A stretch of 64,000 nucleotides of DNA from Moraxella sp. (lineage in GTDB: Bacteria; Pseudomonadota; Gammaproteobacteria; Pseudomonadales; Moraxellaceae), in contig JAUMYZ010000008.1 of assembly GCA_030528385.1 (NCBI GenBank), positions 1 through 64,000 on the forward strand, written 5' to 3'. The notes under the pieces are model-generated. The model worked only from the letters and a program-made list of their open reading frames with translations, had not been told where the DNA came from and did not search any database. This document shows positions 45,156 through 52,723 of this stretch, in pieces. How positions within the stretch are numbered: position 1 is the stretch's first letter; every line of letters starts with the position of its first letter. A program made the translations under genes and the position numbers.

Positions 45156-45518
45156 TTACTGTTTTACGCCAGTTTGTGTGCCTGTGATGCTTTTGATGGC
45201 GATGTTGTTGCCGTTGATGGTGATGTTGACTGTGCCCTTGACGCCCAGTGTGGGATGTTTGCCTTTGCCTTTGTATTTGCCATCGCCAAGCGATTTGATA
45301 TTAAATAAAATTTGCTGACCTTCTGTCTTTTTGGCTTTTTCGGTCAAACCCTTGGTCATTTTGCCAAAAAACTCACCATTGGACTCGCTGATGGTGATGA
45401 TGGCTTTGGCTTCGCCTTTTTCGCTCATTTTCCAGTTGCCAACAATGGGGTCGGTGGCAAAGGCGCTCATGGATAAGCCAATACCAGCACCGATGGCAAT
45501 CATCTTGGTCAGTTTCAT
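45156..45518 (-). CDS. DUF2147 family periplasmic protein
   Basis: The 120-aa product has a Sec signal peptide (MIAIGAGIGLSMSAFA, probable cut near residue 20). One small DUF2147 domain follows: DPIVGNWKMSEKGEAKAIITI, then ESNGEFFGKMTKGLTEK and a C-terminal INGNNIAIKSITGTQTG (each shortened). The family is predicted to be lipocalin-like. Its function is unknown. AAGGAAT precedes the ATG at 45518. It stands alone on its strand, with a promoter expected in 45519-45672. Confidence 0.85.
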   Translation of the reverse strand: MKLTKMIAIGAGIGLSMSAFATDPIVGNWKMSEKGEAKAIITISESNGEFFGKMTKGLTEKAKKTEGQQILFNIKSLGDGKYKGKGKHPTLGVKGTVNITINGNNIAIKSITGTQTGVKQ

Positions 45519-45672
45519 AAAAATTCCTTGTTTGTTGAACACAATCTAAAAACAAACTTGCCACCAGACAAGTCTGACAGCATTATAACCAAGCCATTTG
45601 GCAAATGCAAATCACTCTGTTGTGCGAAATTGGCAGTTTTGTAGGACTTTTTGTGTGCTTTGTTTCAGACAA

Positions 45673-45924
45673 TCAGTCAAAAGGGTTTTTTACGTTTTTG
45701 CTGGGCGTTTGTGGGTCTTTGGGCTTGGACAATTCGTGTTCGTCCAGCTCATCAAAGCGCGTCAGTAACGCTTTGGCAAAGTCATAGAGCATGGCGGCTT
45801 GTTTTTTGCCATCAAGAGATTTGTCAATTTGCACATCGCCGACAATGACGACGCAATCGTGCTGATTTTCAATGGTCAAACTGCCCAGTTGCAGCACTTC
45901 GTGGTCGTTGTTAAAAATATCCAT
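45673..45924 (-). CDS. Small hypothetical protein downstream of the nuclease gene
   Basis: This 83-aa acidic cytoplasmic protein starts MDIFNNDHEVLQLGSLTIEN. It has a strand-rich N-terminal half (HDCVVIVGDVQID) and a helical middle (KKQAAMLYDFAKALLTRFDEL). It starts 9 bases after the nuclease stop codon, so it is probably co-transcribed. It has no signal peptide, whereas the nuclease is exported, so it is not an obvious periplasmic inhibitor. I recognise no family. Confidence 0.65.
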   Translation of the reverse strand: MDIFNNDHEVLQLGSLTIENQHDCVVIVGDVQIDKSLDGKKQAAMLYDFAKALLTRFDELDEHELSKPKDPQTPSKNVKNPFD

Positions 45925-45933
45925 ACAGCGCCT

Positions 45934-46872
45934 TTATGCTTTGTTTAGAAGGTTTACCAAAAATTGCAGCAGTTGTGTCAAAAGCAGCAGCCAGCCACTT
46001 TGTTCTTGTGATTGGCTGGGCTGGGTTGGTTTGGACGATTCTGGCTTTTGGTTGGGGTCGGGCAATTCTAGTTTGTTTGTTTGTACCGGCTCTGCCAAAG
46101 TGGGCATTGCCATGATGCCTGTTTTTTGGGCAAGTTCACTCAGGCTGAGCACCTGATAGTTGCCGTTTTCGTTGTTGGCTGAGTAATAAACGCCTGCTTG
46201 GTCAATGCTGGGAATATAAATCGCCTTAAAAAAATGGCTGGGCACCAGCACACCAGAACCAATGCTTTGGATATTTTTGCCCGCAAAAATCACCCCCGTA
46301 ACCACATAAACTTCGCCATATTGGTTGGTCAGGTGGCGGGTGGTGCTCTCAATCAGGCGCCAAATATTGCGGTTGTGTGTGCCATTTTGGGGGGCGATGT
46401 TGGCAAGGCTAAAGCTGTCAAATTGTTGTGATTTGTTTGCCATGTCGCCATTGGGTGCCAAGTGTCCACGGTCAAAGCCAGAACGCGCATAGTCTGACAG
46501 CTCGGCGCGCACATCGTGGGGCAAGCGGCTTTCGCTGTGAAAACTGTCTTCGCGTGCTAGGGTTTTGGCTTTGGCAATTCTGTCGCGCGTCAGATGCTCT
46601 GCCGACCAAATGGGGGTGCGCGAGACGCCAGAATACAACACCGCAAAACCATCAAAACACAGCTCGTAGTTGCGCTGACCAAGTTTTTTGCCTTTGCTGC
46701 CAACAAGTTTGGGGGCTTGTCCTGCATAAAAATGGTGTGAACAAGTGTCAAGGTTTTGGGCGGTATTGACCGACGCGCTGATGTTTTGCCCCAAATAAAC
46801 ATCGCCATTATTGGCGCGGACAAGCGACACTGTCGCACCCAAACAAATCGCTAATAAAAAAATCGTCTTCAT
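45934..46872 (-). CDS. Exported DNA/RNA non-specific endonuclease
   Basis: The 312-aa protein has a signal peptide (LAICLGATVSLVRA, cut near residue 20) and the NUC1/EndA beta-beta-alpha-metal nuclease domain. The catalytic motif reads FDRGHLAPNGDM (about residues 138-149, with the general-base His), and the metal-binding Asn follows in NIAPQNGTHNRNIWRLIE. The C-terminal 60 residues contain a Pro/Gln/Ser linker and a hydrophobic helix, LLLLTQLLQFLVNLL, which could tether it to a membrane. It should degrade DNA and RNA in the periplasm or outside. Such nucleases serve nutrient recycling, biofilm DNA turnover or competence in various species; which applies here is unknown. Confidence 0.88.
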   Translation of the reverse strand: MKTIFLLAICLGATVSLVRANNGDVYLGQNISASVNTAQNLDTCSHHFYAGQAPKLVGSKGKKLGQRNYELCFDGFAVLYSGVSRTPIWSAEHLTRDRIAKAKTLAREDSFHSESRLPHDVRAELSDYARSGFDRGHLAPNGDMANKSQQFDSFSLANIAPQNGTHNRNIWRLIESTTRHLTNQYGEVYVVTGVIFAGKNIQSIGSGVLVPSHFFKAIYIPSIDQAGVYYSANNENGNYQVLSLSELAQKTGIMAMPTLAEPVQTNKLELPDPNQKPESSKPTQPSQSQEQSGWLLLLTQLLQFLVNLLNKA

Positions 46873-46964
46873 CACTATATTATAGCAAATATCACAACAT
46901 TGTCCTAAAAAAAGCGTGCATTGTCCCCATAAATGCCAGATTGATGGTTGTGGACAACAAAATT

Positions 46965-48155
46965 ATGACAAAACAACATAATCACCAGCAGACAAGTGCC
47001 ACTTTTGCGGGGCGTTTGTTGGCGTGGTTTGAATGCAGTGGTCGCCATGATTTGCCGTGGCAGCAGCACAAAAAGGCGGTGGCTGATGTGTATGCCGTTT
47101 GGCTGTCGGAGATTATGCTTCAACAAACCCAAGTGGCGACTGTGATGGGGTATTTTAACCGCTTTGTACAAGCATTACCAACGGTGCACGATTTGGCAAA
47201 CGCTGATTGGCACGTGGTGGCGGATTTGTGGGCGGGGCTGGGGTATTATGCGCGAGCCAGAAACCTACAAGCGGGTGCCAAACAAGTGGTGGCATTTATC
47301 CAGCAACACGGCAGATTTCCCCAAACGGTTGATGAATGGCAAGCCATCAAAGGCGTGGGACGCAGCACCGCAGGAGCGATTGTGGCGATGGGCGTGGGTG
47401 GTCGTGGGGTGATTTGTGATGGCAATGTCAAGCGTGTGCTGACGCGCCACCGCGCCATTGCTGATGATATCACCAAGTCTGCCACCGATAAACTGCTTTG
47501 GCAGCTGGCGGATACATTGACGCCCAATGAGCGCAGTGGTCATTTTGCCCAAGCGATGATGGATTTGGGGGCAACCGTTTGTACGCGCACCAAACCCAAA
47601 TGCGGGCATTGCCCTGTGTCTGGCGATTGTCTGGCGTATCGGCAAAACAACCCAACCGCTTATCCTGTCAAAGCCAAAAAGCGCACCAAACCCAGTCGGC
47701 ATTCGTTGGCGCTGCGTATACGATATGGCGACCAAGTCTTGTGGCTAAAGCGCGCCGAAAGTCAAAAAAGCGGCATTTGGGAAGGGCTTTGGTGTTTGCC
47801 ATTATTAACCGTTGCGCAGTCAACGCCTGTCAGCCTAAACACTGATGATTTGATAAAACAGCTGAACAATAGCTTGTCTGATGATGAATGTCTGCGCTGG
47901 GCTCAGTTTGCAGAGCAGCAGCTCTTTTGTGTGCTGGCAGACTTGTGCTCACTTTATCACACAAACGTTGGACAAACCATCAAACACAGCTTGACGCATT
48001 TTTATTGGCATTTGACCTTGATGACCATTGATATTGACGACAAATTGTTTACCCACATCAATCAGGCACTTAATGCCAGCCAGAGCACATTTGTTTGGCA
48101 AAGTTGGCAAACCGCCATACCTGCTGCGATGAGTAAATTGTTAAATGGCGTTTAA
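46965..48155 (+). CDS. mutY: A/G-specific adenine glycosylase MutY
   Basis: The glycosylase removes A opposite 8-oxoguanine in DNA. Seen are the segment WLSEIMLQQTQVATV, with the catalytic Glu, and the helix-hairpin-helix IKGVGRSTAGAIVAMG followed by DGNVKRVLTRH. The [4Fe-4S] cysteines lie in CTRTKPKCGHCPVSGDC. A C-terminal Nudix-like domain (from about residue 240) recognises 8-oxoG. At about 396 aa it is longer than E. coli MutY (350 aa), mainly in the C-terminal domain. The start is uncertain: the ATGs at 46944 and 46965 share the frame, and I prefer 46965 (GTGGA upstream). Its 3' end overlaps ispA tail to tail by 4 bases. Confidence 0.95.
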   Translation: MTKQHNHQQTSATFAGRLLAWFECSGRHDLPWQQHKKAVADVYAVWLSEIMLQQTQVATVMGYFNRFVQALPTVHDLANADWHVVADLWAGLGYYARARNLQAGAKQVVAFIQQHGRFPQTVDEWQAIKGVGRSTAGAIVAMGVGGRGVICDGNVKRVLTRHRAIADDITKSATDKLLWQLADTLTPNERSGHFAQAMMDLGATVCTRTKPKCGHCPVSGDCLAYRQNNPTAYPVKAKKRTKPSRHSLALRIRYGDQVLWLKRAESQKSGIWEGLWCLPLLTVAQSTPVSLNTDDLIKQLNNSLSDDECLRWAQFAEQQLFCVLADLCSLYHTNVGQTIKHSLTHFYWHLTLMTIDIDDKLFTHINQALNASQSTFVWQSWQTAIPAAMSKLLNGV

Positions 48156-49075
48156 TGACGACGTTTTTGTAGCCAATCAACCATTTGGATAAGCGGGTTG
48201 GTTGCGCCAAACGTTGACACGCTATGGCGGGCGCGTTCAAACAATCGCTGGGCATAGTCGCTGGCTTGGGCAGTGCCAAGCAGACGCACATAAGTGGATT
48301 TTTGGTGTTTTTCATCGCTGCCAGTAGGTTTGCCCAGTGTGCTGGGGTCGGCAATGACGTCCAGTACATCGTCTTGTACTTGAAAAGCAAGTCCAATATC
48401 ACAAGCATAGTCCAAAAGCTGCGCCATTTGCTTGTCTGTGGCGCTGGCACAAACGCCGCCCATCAGCGCTGCCGCTTCAATGAGCGCGCCTGTTTTGTCC
48501 TTGTGGATGTTTTCTAAGTGCTGCTGGTTTGGGTTTTGTGCTTCGCCATTAAGGTCTAACTGCTGCCCTGACACCATGCGTCTGGCTCTGGGGGCGAGTA
48601 CCGCCAAAAGTTTGCTGCTGTCTTGGGGTGGGTGCATGGTGGGTATGGCAGCGCTAAGCGCTTCAAAAGCCAAAGACTGCAAGACATCGCCTGCCAGTAA
48701 AGCCGTCGCTTCGCCGTAGACCACATGACAGGTGGGTTTGCCGCGGCGCAGTTCGTCATTGTCCATACAGGGCAAATCGTCATGAATGAGAGAATAACCA
48801 TGAATCAACTCAATTGCCATCATCGCTCGGCGCACCATGTCTAGCTGCACGTTGCTGACAGATTGAGTGGTTGCTAAAAAACTGCTCAGCACCAACAGTG
48901 GGCGTACGCGTTTTCCGCCGTTTTGTATGGTGTAGCGACTGGCTTCATTAAGGGGGCTGGGCAAACAAACTGTGTCAAAAAACAACTCAAAATCGTGCTG
49001 CAGTTGCTTAAGGGCGAGTGTTTGTATGTTTTGTAGGGTGGCGTTTGTTGGGTGCAGTTGTGTTAAATGGGTCAT
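48152..49075 (-). CDS. ispA: Polyprenyl synthetase, farnesyl diphosphate synthase IspA
   Basis: The 307-aa enzyme builds farnesyl diphosphate from IPP and DMAPP. The first aspartate-rich motif reads LIHDDLPCMDNDELRRGK (about 92-109), the second reads FQVQDDVLDV, and YTIQNGGKRVRPLLVL is the N-terminal substrate loop. Length fits the short-chain class (about 295-300 aa). The residues before the first motif suggest farnesyl rather than geranylgeranyl chain length, but this is a family call. Neither xseB nor dxs is adjacent, unlike the E. coli xseB-ispA-dxs operon. Confidence 0.93.
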   Translation of the reverse strand: MTHLTQLHPTNATLQNIQTLALKQLQHDFELFFDTVCLPSPLNEASRYTIQNGGKRVRPLLVLSSFLATTQSVSNVQLDMVRRAMMAIELIHGYSLIHDDLPCMDNDELRRGKPTCHVVYGEATALLAGDVLQSLAFEALSAAIPTMHPPQDSSKLLAVLAPRARRMVSGQQLDLNGEAQNPNQQHLENIHKDKTGALIEAAALMGGVCASATDKQMAQLLDYACDIGLAFQVQDDVLDVIADPSTLGKPTGSDEKHQKSTYVRLLGTAQASDYAQRLFERARHSVSTFGATNPLIQMVDWLQKRRH

Positions 49076-49277
49076 TTTGCTGTGCTCTTAAATTGATGGT
49101 GTGTATCATACTTGAGCAAACTGGCTAATTCAACAACATTGTTTTGTCTGGCGCTGCGCAAAAGACGGACGTTTGAAGGACACAAACCCTGTGTTGTGTT
49201 TTGGGCATTGTTCAGACGTGGCGGCTAAGATGGGGGTGCGATTTTTGTGGTAAATGTAAAAAAAGTTAAAAAAACGC

Positions 49278-49305
49278 TTGCAAGATTTTTAAAATCTGGT
49301 ATCAT
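49278..49305 (+). promoter_or_regulatory. Predicted promoter of tRNA-Phe
   Basis: TTGCAA (49278-49283) and TATCAT (49300-49305), 16 bases apart, with an upstream TGG extended element. The start of transcription would fall about 12-15 bases before the mature tRNA. Confidence 0.6.
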
Positions 49306-49325
49306 ACGCAGCACTAAGCAACGAA

Positions 49326-49401
49326 GGCGCGGTAGCTCAGTCGGGAGAGCAACGGATTGAAAATCCGTGTGTCGGCAGTTCGATCCTGCCCCACGCCACC
49401 A
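49326..49401 (+). tRNA. tRNA-Phe (GAA)
   Basis: A complete 76-nt cloverleaf with encoded CCA. The acceptor arms are GGCGCGG and CCACGCC, the D stem is GCTC/GAGC, the anticodon arm is ACGGA-TTGAAAA-TCCGT with anticodon GAA at 49359-49361, and the T arm is GGCAG-TTCGATC-CTGCC. Position 5-68 is a C-A mismatch in the acceptor stem; all other pairs are standard. A promoter lies upstream and a strong terminator downstream, so it is a single-gene transcript. Confidence 0.95.
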
Positions 49402-49411
49402 TATATCCATC

Positions 49412-49442
49412 AAACGGTCAATTCTTTTATTGACCGTTTTTT
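49412..49442 (+). terminator. Terminator of tRNA-Phe
   Basis: AAACGGTCAAT and ATTGACCGTTT form a perfect 11-base-pair stem with a six-base loop and a run of six T. Confidence 0.9.
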
Positions 49443-49520
49443 GTTTGGGCTGATTTGGCGTTGTTGTGTGGTCATTGCTAAAATTGCCAATAATTGGCTG
49501 TTGGCAGACAAACAGACATA

Positions 49521-49547
49521 AAAAAAAGAGCCATAAAGGCTCTTTTT
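49521..49547 (-). terminator. Terminator of the alanine-rich lipoprotein gene
   Basis: On the minus strand AAAAAGAGCC and GGCTCTTTTT pair around a five-base loop, continuing into a long T run. It lies 13 bases after the lipoprotein stop codon. Confidence 0.85.
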
Positions 49548-49559
49548 GTGTGTCAGCAA

Positions 49560-49766
49560 TCAGTTGCCAGCGGCAGACGCAGTGGCTTCGGCGCTTGATG
49601 CCATCGCTTCGGTTGCAGAAGCCATTGCTTCAGTGGCTGACGCCATCGCTTCGGTTGCAGAAGCGGCAGCTTCGGTGGCAACTTCAGCTGGTTTTTCTTC
49701 AGGCTTTTGGCAGGCGGTTAGGGCTAGCGAAGCGATAAGTGCAGTAAAAATCAACTTAGTTTTCAT
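49560..49766 (-). CDS. Small alanine-rich repeat lipoprotein
   Basis: The 68-aa precursor has a lipoprotein signal with lipobox LTAC (Cys19) and a mature part of 50 residues made mostly of Ala, Glu, Thr, Ser and Met. ATEAMAS occurs three times in a row (residues 37-57). The repeat would form an amphipathic helix, possibly a coiled-coil rod as in other small outer-membrane lipoproteins such as Lpp. The C-terminus lacks the terminal Lys of Lpp that links to peptidoglycan. I chose the ATG at 49766, where the signal peptide starts. Confidence 0.85.
   Translation of the reverse strand: MKTKLIFTALIASLALTACQKPEEKPAEVATEAAASATEAMASATEAMASATEAMASSAEATASAAGN
49600..49662. repeat. Three tandem 21-base repeats in the lipoprotein gene
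   Basis: Units at 49600-49620 and 49642-49662 are identical; the middle unit (49621-49641) differs at several positions. Each encodes one seven-residue repeat. Copy number could vary between strains without breaking the frame. Confidence 0.85.
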
Positions 49767-49997
49767 AAAAGTCTCCATAATGGAATAAGTGAGCAAAAGA
49801 CCCCATCACCACAGAACAAACAGATGAAATGGGTCAATGTACTGGCTTGCTGGTGAATTATACATGAAAAATTGAAAAATAAATAGCATTTTTTAAAAAT
49901 CTTTCATAAAAAAGTAACAAAAATTTGCTAAAAATACACTTTTATTTAATTTTTAGTAAAGTTATGCTCATAATTATTTAAAATTCTAATGAGTTGG

Positions 49998-51260
49998 CTA
50001 TTTATTTTTGGTCATATTGCTAAAAAATTCGTCATTGGTTTTACAATCTTTTAGCCTGTCAAGTAAAAATTCAGTGGCTTGACTGTCTTCCATGGGTTGT
50101 AGCAACTTGCGCAGCACCCAAACGCGGCGTAACGTCTCTTCATCAAGCAGGCGCTCTTCGCGACGGGTGCTGGACTTTTTGATGTTGATGGCAGGGAAAA
50201 TGCGCCGTTCGGCAAGTTCACGTTCAAGAGTGATTTCTTGGTTGCCCGTGCCTTTAAACTCTTCAAAAATCACGCTGTCCATCTTGGAGCCGGTGTCGGT
50301 CAAGGCGGTAGAAATGATGGTGAGACTGCCGCCTTCTTCAATGTTGCGCGCCGCACCAAAAAAGCGTTTGGGGCGTTCTAGGGCGTTGGCGTCCACACCG
50401 CCTGTCAAGACTTTGCCGCTAGAAGGGATGATGGTGTTGTAGGCGCGCGCCAGACGGGTGATGGAATCTAGCAAGATGACCACGTCTTGTTTGTGTTCCA
50501 CTAGGCGTTTGGCTTTTTCAATGACCATCTCAGCCACTTGGATATGGCGCTGGGGCGGCTCATCAAAGGTGGAAGCCACCACTTCACCGCGCACGGTGCG
50601 TTGCATTTCGGTAACTTCTTCGGGGCGTTCATCAATGAGCAGCACAATCACATAACATTCTGGGTGGTTTTTGGTGATGGCTTGGGCAATGCTTTGTAAC
50701 AGTACGGTTTTGCCTGCTTTGGGCGGGGCAACGATGATGGAGCGCTGTCCTTTGCCAATGGGGGCAATCAGGTCAATCACCCGACCTGTCAAATCTTCGG
50801 TGGTGCCATTGCCCACTTCTAAGCGCAGCTGCTGCGTGGGAAATAAAGGGGTTAGATTTTCAAAAATGAGTTTGTGGCGTGAGCGGTCGGGTGTGTCAAA
50901 GTTGATTTCGCTGACTTTGAGCAGGGCAAAATAACGCTCAGAATCTTTGGGGGGGCGAATTTGTCCTGCGATGGAGTCGCCTGTTTGGAGATTGAAACGG
51001 CGGATTTGACTGGGGCTGACATAAATGTCGTCAGGACCTGCCAAGTATGACCCTTCACTAGAGCGCAAAAAACCAAAGCCATCGGGCAAAATCTCTAGCA
51101 CCCCATCGCCATAAATGGCTTCACCATTGCGGGCGTGGGTTTTTAAAATGGTAAAAATAATGTCTTGTTTGCGACTGCGCGCCATATTTTCTAATCCAAT
51201 ATGTTCGGCAATCGCCAAAAGTTCAGCAACAGATTTGCGTTTAAGTTCGGTTAAGTTCAT
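49998..51260 (-). CDS. rho: Transcription termination factor Rho
   Basis: This 420-aa hexameric RNA helicase ends transcription and silences untranslated RNA. The N-terminal part starts [15 protein letters not shown]. The RNA-binding cold-shock-like domain shows [14 protein letters not shown] and [15 protein letters not shown]. Walker A is [12 protein letters not shown], Walker B is [11 protein letters not shown], and the Q and R loops include [10 protein letters not shown] and KRFFGAARN. It has the standard compact length without the large insertions seen in some lineages. It lies downstream of trxA on the same strand, as in E. coli. Confidence 0.98.
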   Translation of the reverse strand: MNLTELKRKSVAELLAIAEHIGLENMARSRKQDIIFTILKTHARNGEAIYGDGVLEILPDGFGFLRSSEGSYLAGPDDIYVSPSQIRRFNLQTGDSIAGQIRPPKDSERYFALLKVSEINFDTPDRSRHKLIFENLTPLFPTQQLRLEVGNGTTEDLTGRVIDLIAPIGKGQRSIIVAPPKAGKTVLLQSIAQAITKNHPECYVIVLLIDERPEEVTEMQRTVRGEVVASTFDEPPQRHIQVAEMVIEKAKRLVEHKQDVVILLDSITRLARAYNTIIPSSGKVLTGGVDANALERPKRFFGAARNIEEGGSLTIISTALTDTGSKMDSVIFEEFKGTGNQEITLERELAERRIFPAINIKKSSTRREERLLDEETLRRVWVLRKLLQPMEDSQATEFLLDRLKDCKTNDEFFSNMTKNK

Positions 51261-51531
51261 AGATGTGTCTTGACAACGGTAAGGGGCTTGCTATGGCTGG
51301 CGTTGTGGCAAAGCAAAGATTTGGTTGTCTTAGCCAACAAGATTGACCACCTGCGAGTGCATAGAAGGCGTTCTAGTCATTTTTGATGATGATACAAGAA
51401 GCAGCAGAAAAGTGCTGTGCGTGTCATATTAAGGCTTTGCGCGCGATTTGTCAATTTTTTTTGTAACTTTTTTGTAATTGTACTCAACAATAGTCTCGCA
51501 AGGAGACTATCAAGATGAGCAGACGGGCGTT
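51261..51531 (-). promoter_or_regulatory. rho leader region with a perfect hairpin
   Basis: These 271 bases separate trxA from rho and should form the rho leader, which in E. coli is a target of Rho-dependent autoregulation. A perfect eight-pair stem (ATAGTCTC with GAGACTAT, 51490-51510) lies near the trxA end without a following T run. No gene is seen. The autoregulatory role is inferred from E. coli. Confidence 0.5.
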
Positions 51532-51852
51532 TTATAGGTGGTTGTCAATCAAAGTTGCCAGTTCGCTTTTGGGGCGACCGCCCACCACAGCTTCTACTTT
51601 TTGGCCATTTTTGAAGACAAAAAGTGCAGGAATGCTGCGAATGCCGAATTGGGCTGCCAAGTTTGGGTTGTCATCAACATTGACTTTGATGATGCGCGCG
51701 CGTTCGGCGTATTCTACAGACAGGTCGTCCAGTATGGGGGCGATGGCTTTACACGGCGCGCACCATGGTGCCCAAAAATCCACCAAAACAGGCAAGTTGC
51801 CTTCTAGGGCGCTTTGAAAATTGGCTTCATCAACGTTGATGACATTTGACAT
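51532..51852 (-). CDS. trxA: Thioredoxin with a WCAPC active site
   Basis: The 106-aa cytoplasmic disulfide reductase has one thioredoxin fold. The active site reads WAPWCAPCKAI rather than the classical WCGPC; the codon is GCG. The cis-proline loop is IRSIPALFVFKNGQ. AAGGAAC precedes the ATG. Position upstream of rho is conserved and supports TrxA. A WCAPC loop occurs in some active thioredoxins, so the substitution alone does not argue against function. Confidence 0.93.
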   Translation of the reverse strand: MSNVINVDEANFQSALEGNLPVLVDFWAPWCAPCKAIAPILDDLSVEYAERARIIKVNVDDNPNLAAQFGIRSIPALFVFKNGQKVEAVVGGRPKSELATLIDNHL

Positions 51853-51989
51853 AACAGTTCCTTAAATCAAAACAGGGATGATGTTGGCTAAAAATCTTGC
51901 CATTATAACAAATTTGTTAATAAGGTTTTGTTTTGTTTTATCAAGGATTGTGTTAAATTTTAGGAAATTGTTGTTATCTTGGGGCTACA

Positions 51990-52718
51990 ATGACGTTAAA
52001 TGACGAATGTATAAAACAGCTAAATGCGTGGGAAAATTCTCAAAGTATTGATTTTTTTGAAGAATTTATACAGTCAATCACCATTTATGAAGACGATGAC
52101 ATTTGGGTGTTAGACAAGCCAGCAGGACTGCTCAGCGTTGATGGTCGCGCGCTCAAGGTCAGTTTGCAATCAAGGCTGCTCAAGGTCAATCCAAACATCA
52201 AGCTCATTCATCGTTTGGACATGGACACATCGGGGCTGATTATTTTTGCCAAACACGCTCAAGCCCAAAGCCATGTCAGCAAGCAGTTTATTGAGCGCAT
52301 TCCCCAAAAGCAATATCAAGCGGTGGTCTTTGGCACCGTTGTCAGTGATGACAAAAAAGGCGTGATTGATGTGCCTGTGCGTTATGAGCCAAGCACCAAG
52401 CCGCGTCATATTGTTGATATGTCGTGGAGCAAACAAGCGCTCACCCATTATGAAGTGTTGCACCACGAATTGCGCACCGATTCTGCAGGCAAGGCGCACC
52501 CTGTAACGCGTGTGGCACTCAGTCCCATCACAGGTCGCAGCCATCAGCTGCGTGTGCATATGGCGTACTTGGGTCATGTGATGATAGGCGACCCTATTTA
52601 TGCCACTGGCATTGCGTTGCAACTGGCGCCGCGCTTAAATTTGCACGCGCACAGACTGCGCCTAAAACACCCTGTGCAGGGCATTTGGCTAGAATGGCAA
52701 AGCGATGTGCCGTTTTGA
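51990..52718 (+). CDS. rluA: RluA-type pseudouridine synthase
   Basis: The 242-aa enzyme carries the catalytic motif HRLDMDTSGLIIFAK (about 73-87) and the RSHQLRVHMAYLGH segment. It has no N-terminal S4 domain, which separates it from RluC and RluD and places it with RluA (23S rRNA U746 and tRNA U32 in E. coli) or TruC. An extra 35 residues precede the core. The exact target is inferred from family. Confidence 0.85.
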   Translation: MTLNDECIKQLNAWENSQSIDFFEEFIQSITIYEDDDIWVLDKPAGLLSVDGRALKVSLQSRLLKVNPNIKLIHRLDMDTSGLIIFAKHAQAQSHVSKQFIERIPQKQYQAVVFGTVVSDDKKGVIDVPVRYEPSTKPRHIVDMSWSKQALTHYEVLHHELRTDSAGKAHPVTRVALSPITGRSHQLRVHMAYLGHVMIGDPIYATGIALQLAPRLNLHAHRLRLKHPVQGIWLEWQSDVPF

Positions 52719-52723
52719 TGTCT

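Noticed and set aside
49225..49413. 62-aa ORF on the minus strand containing GAGSNCRHTDFQSVALPTEL
   Set aside because: This is the well-known false translation across a tRNA gene; it overlaps tRNA-Phe.
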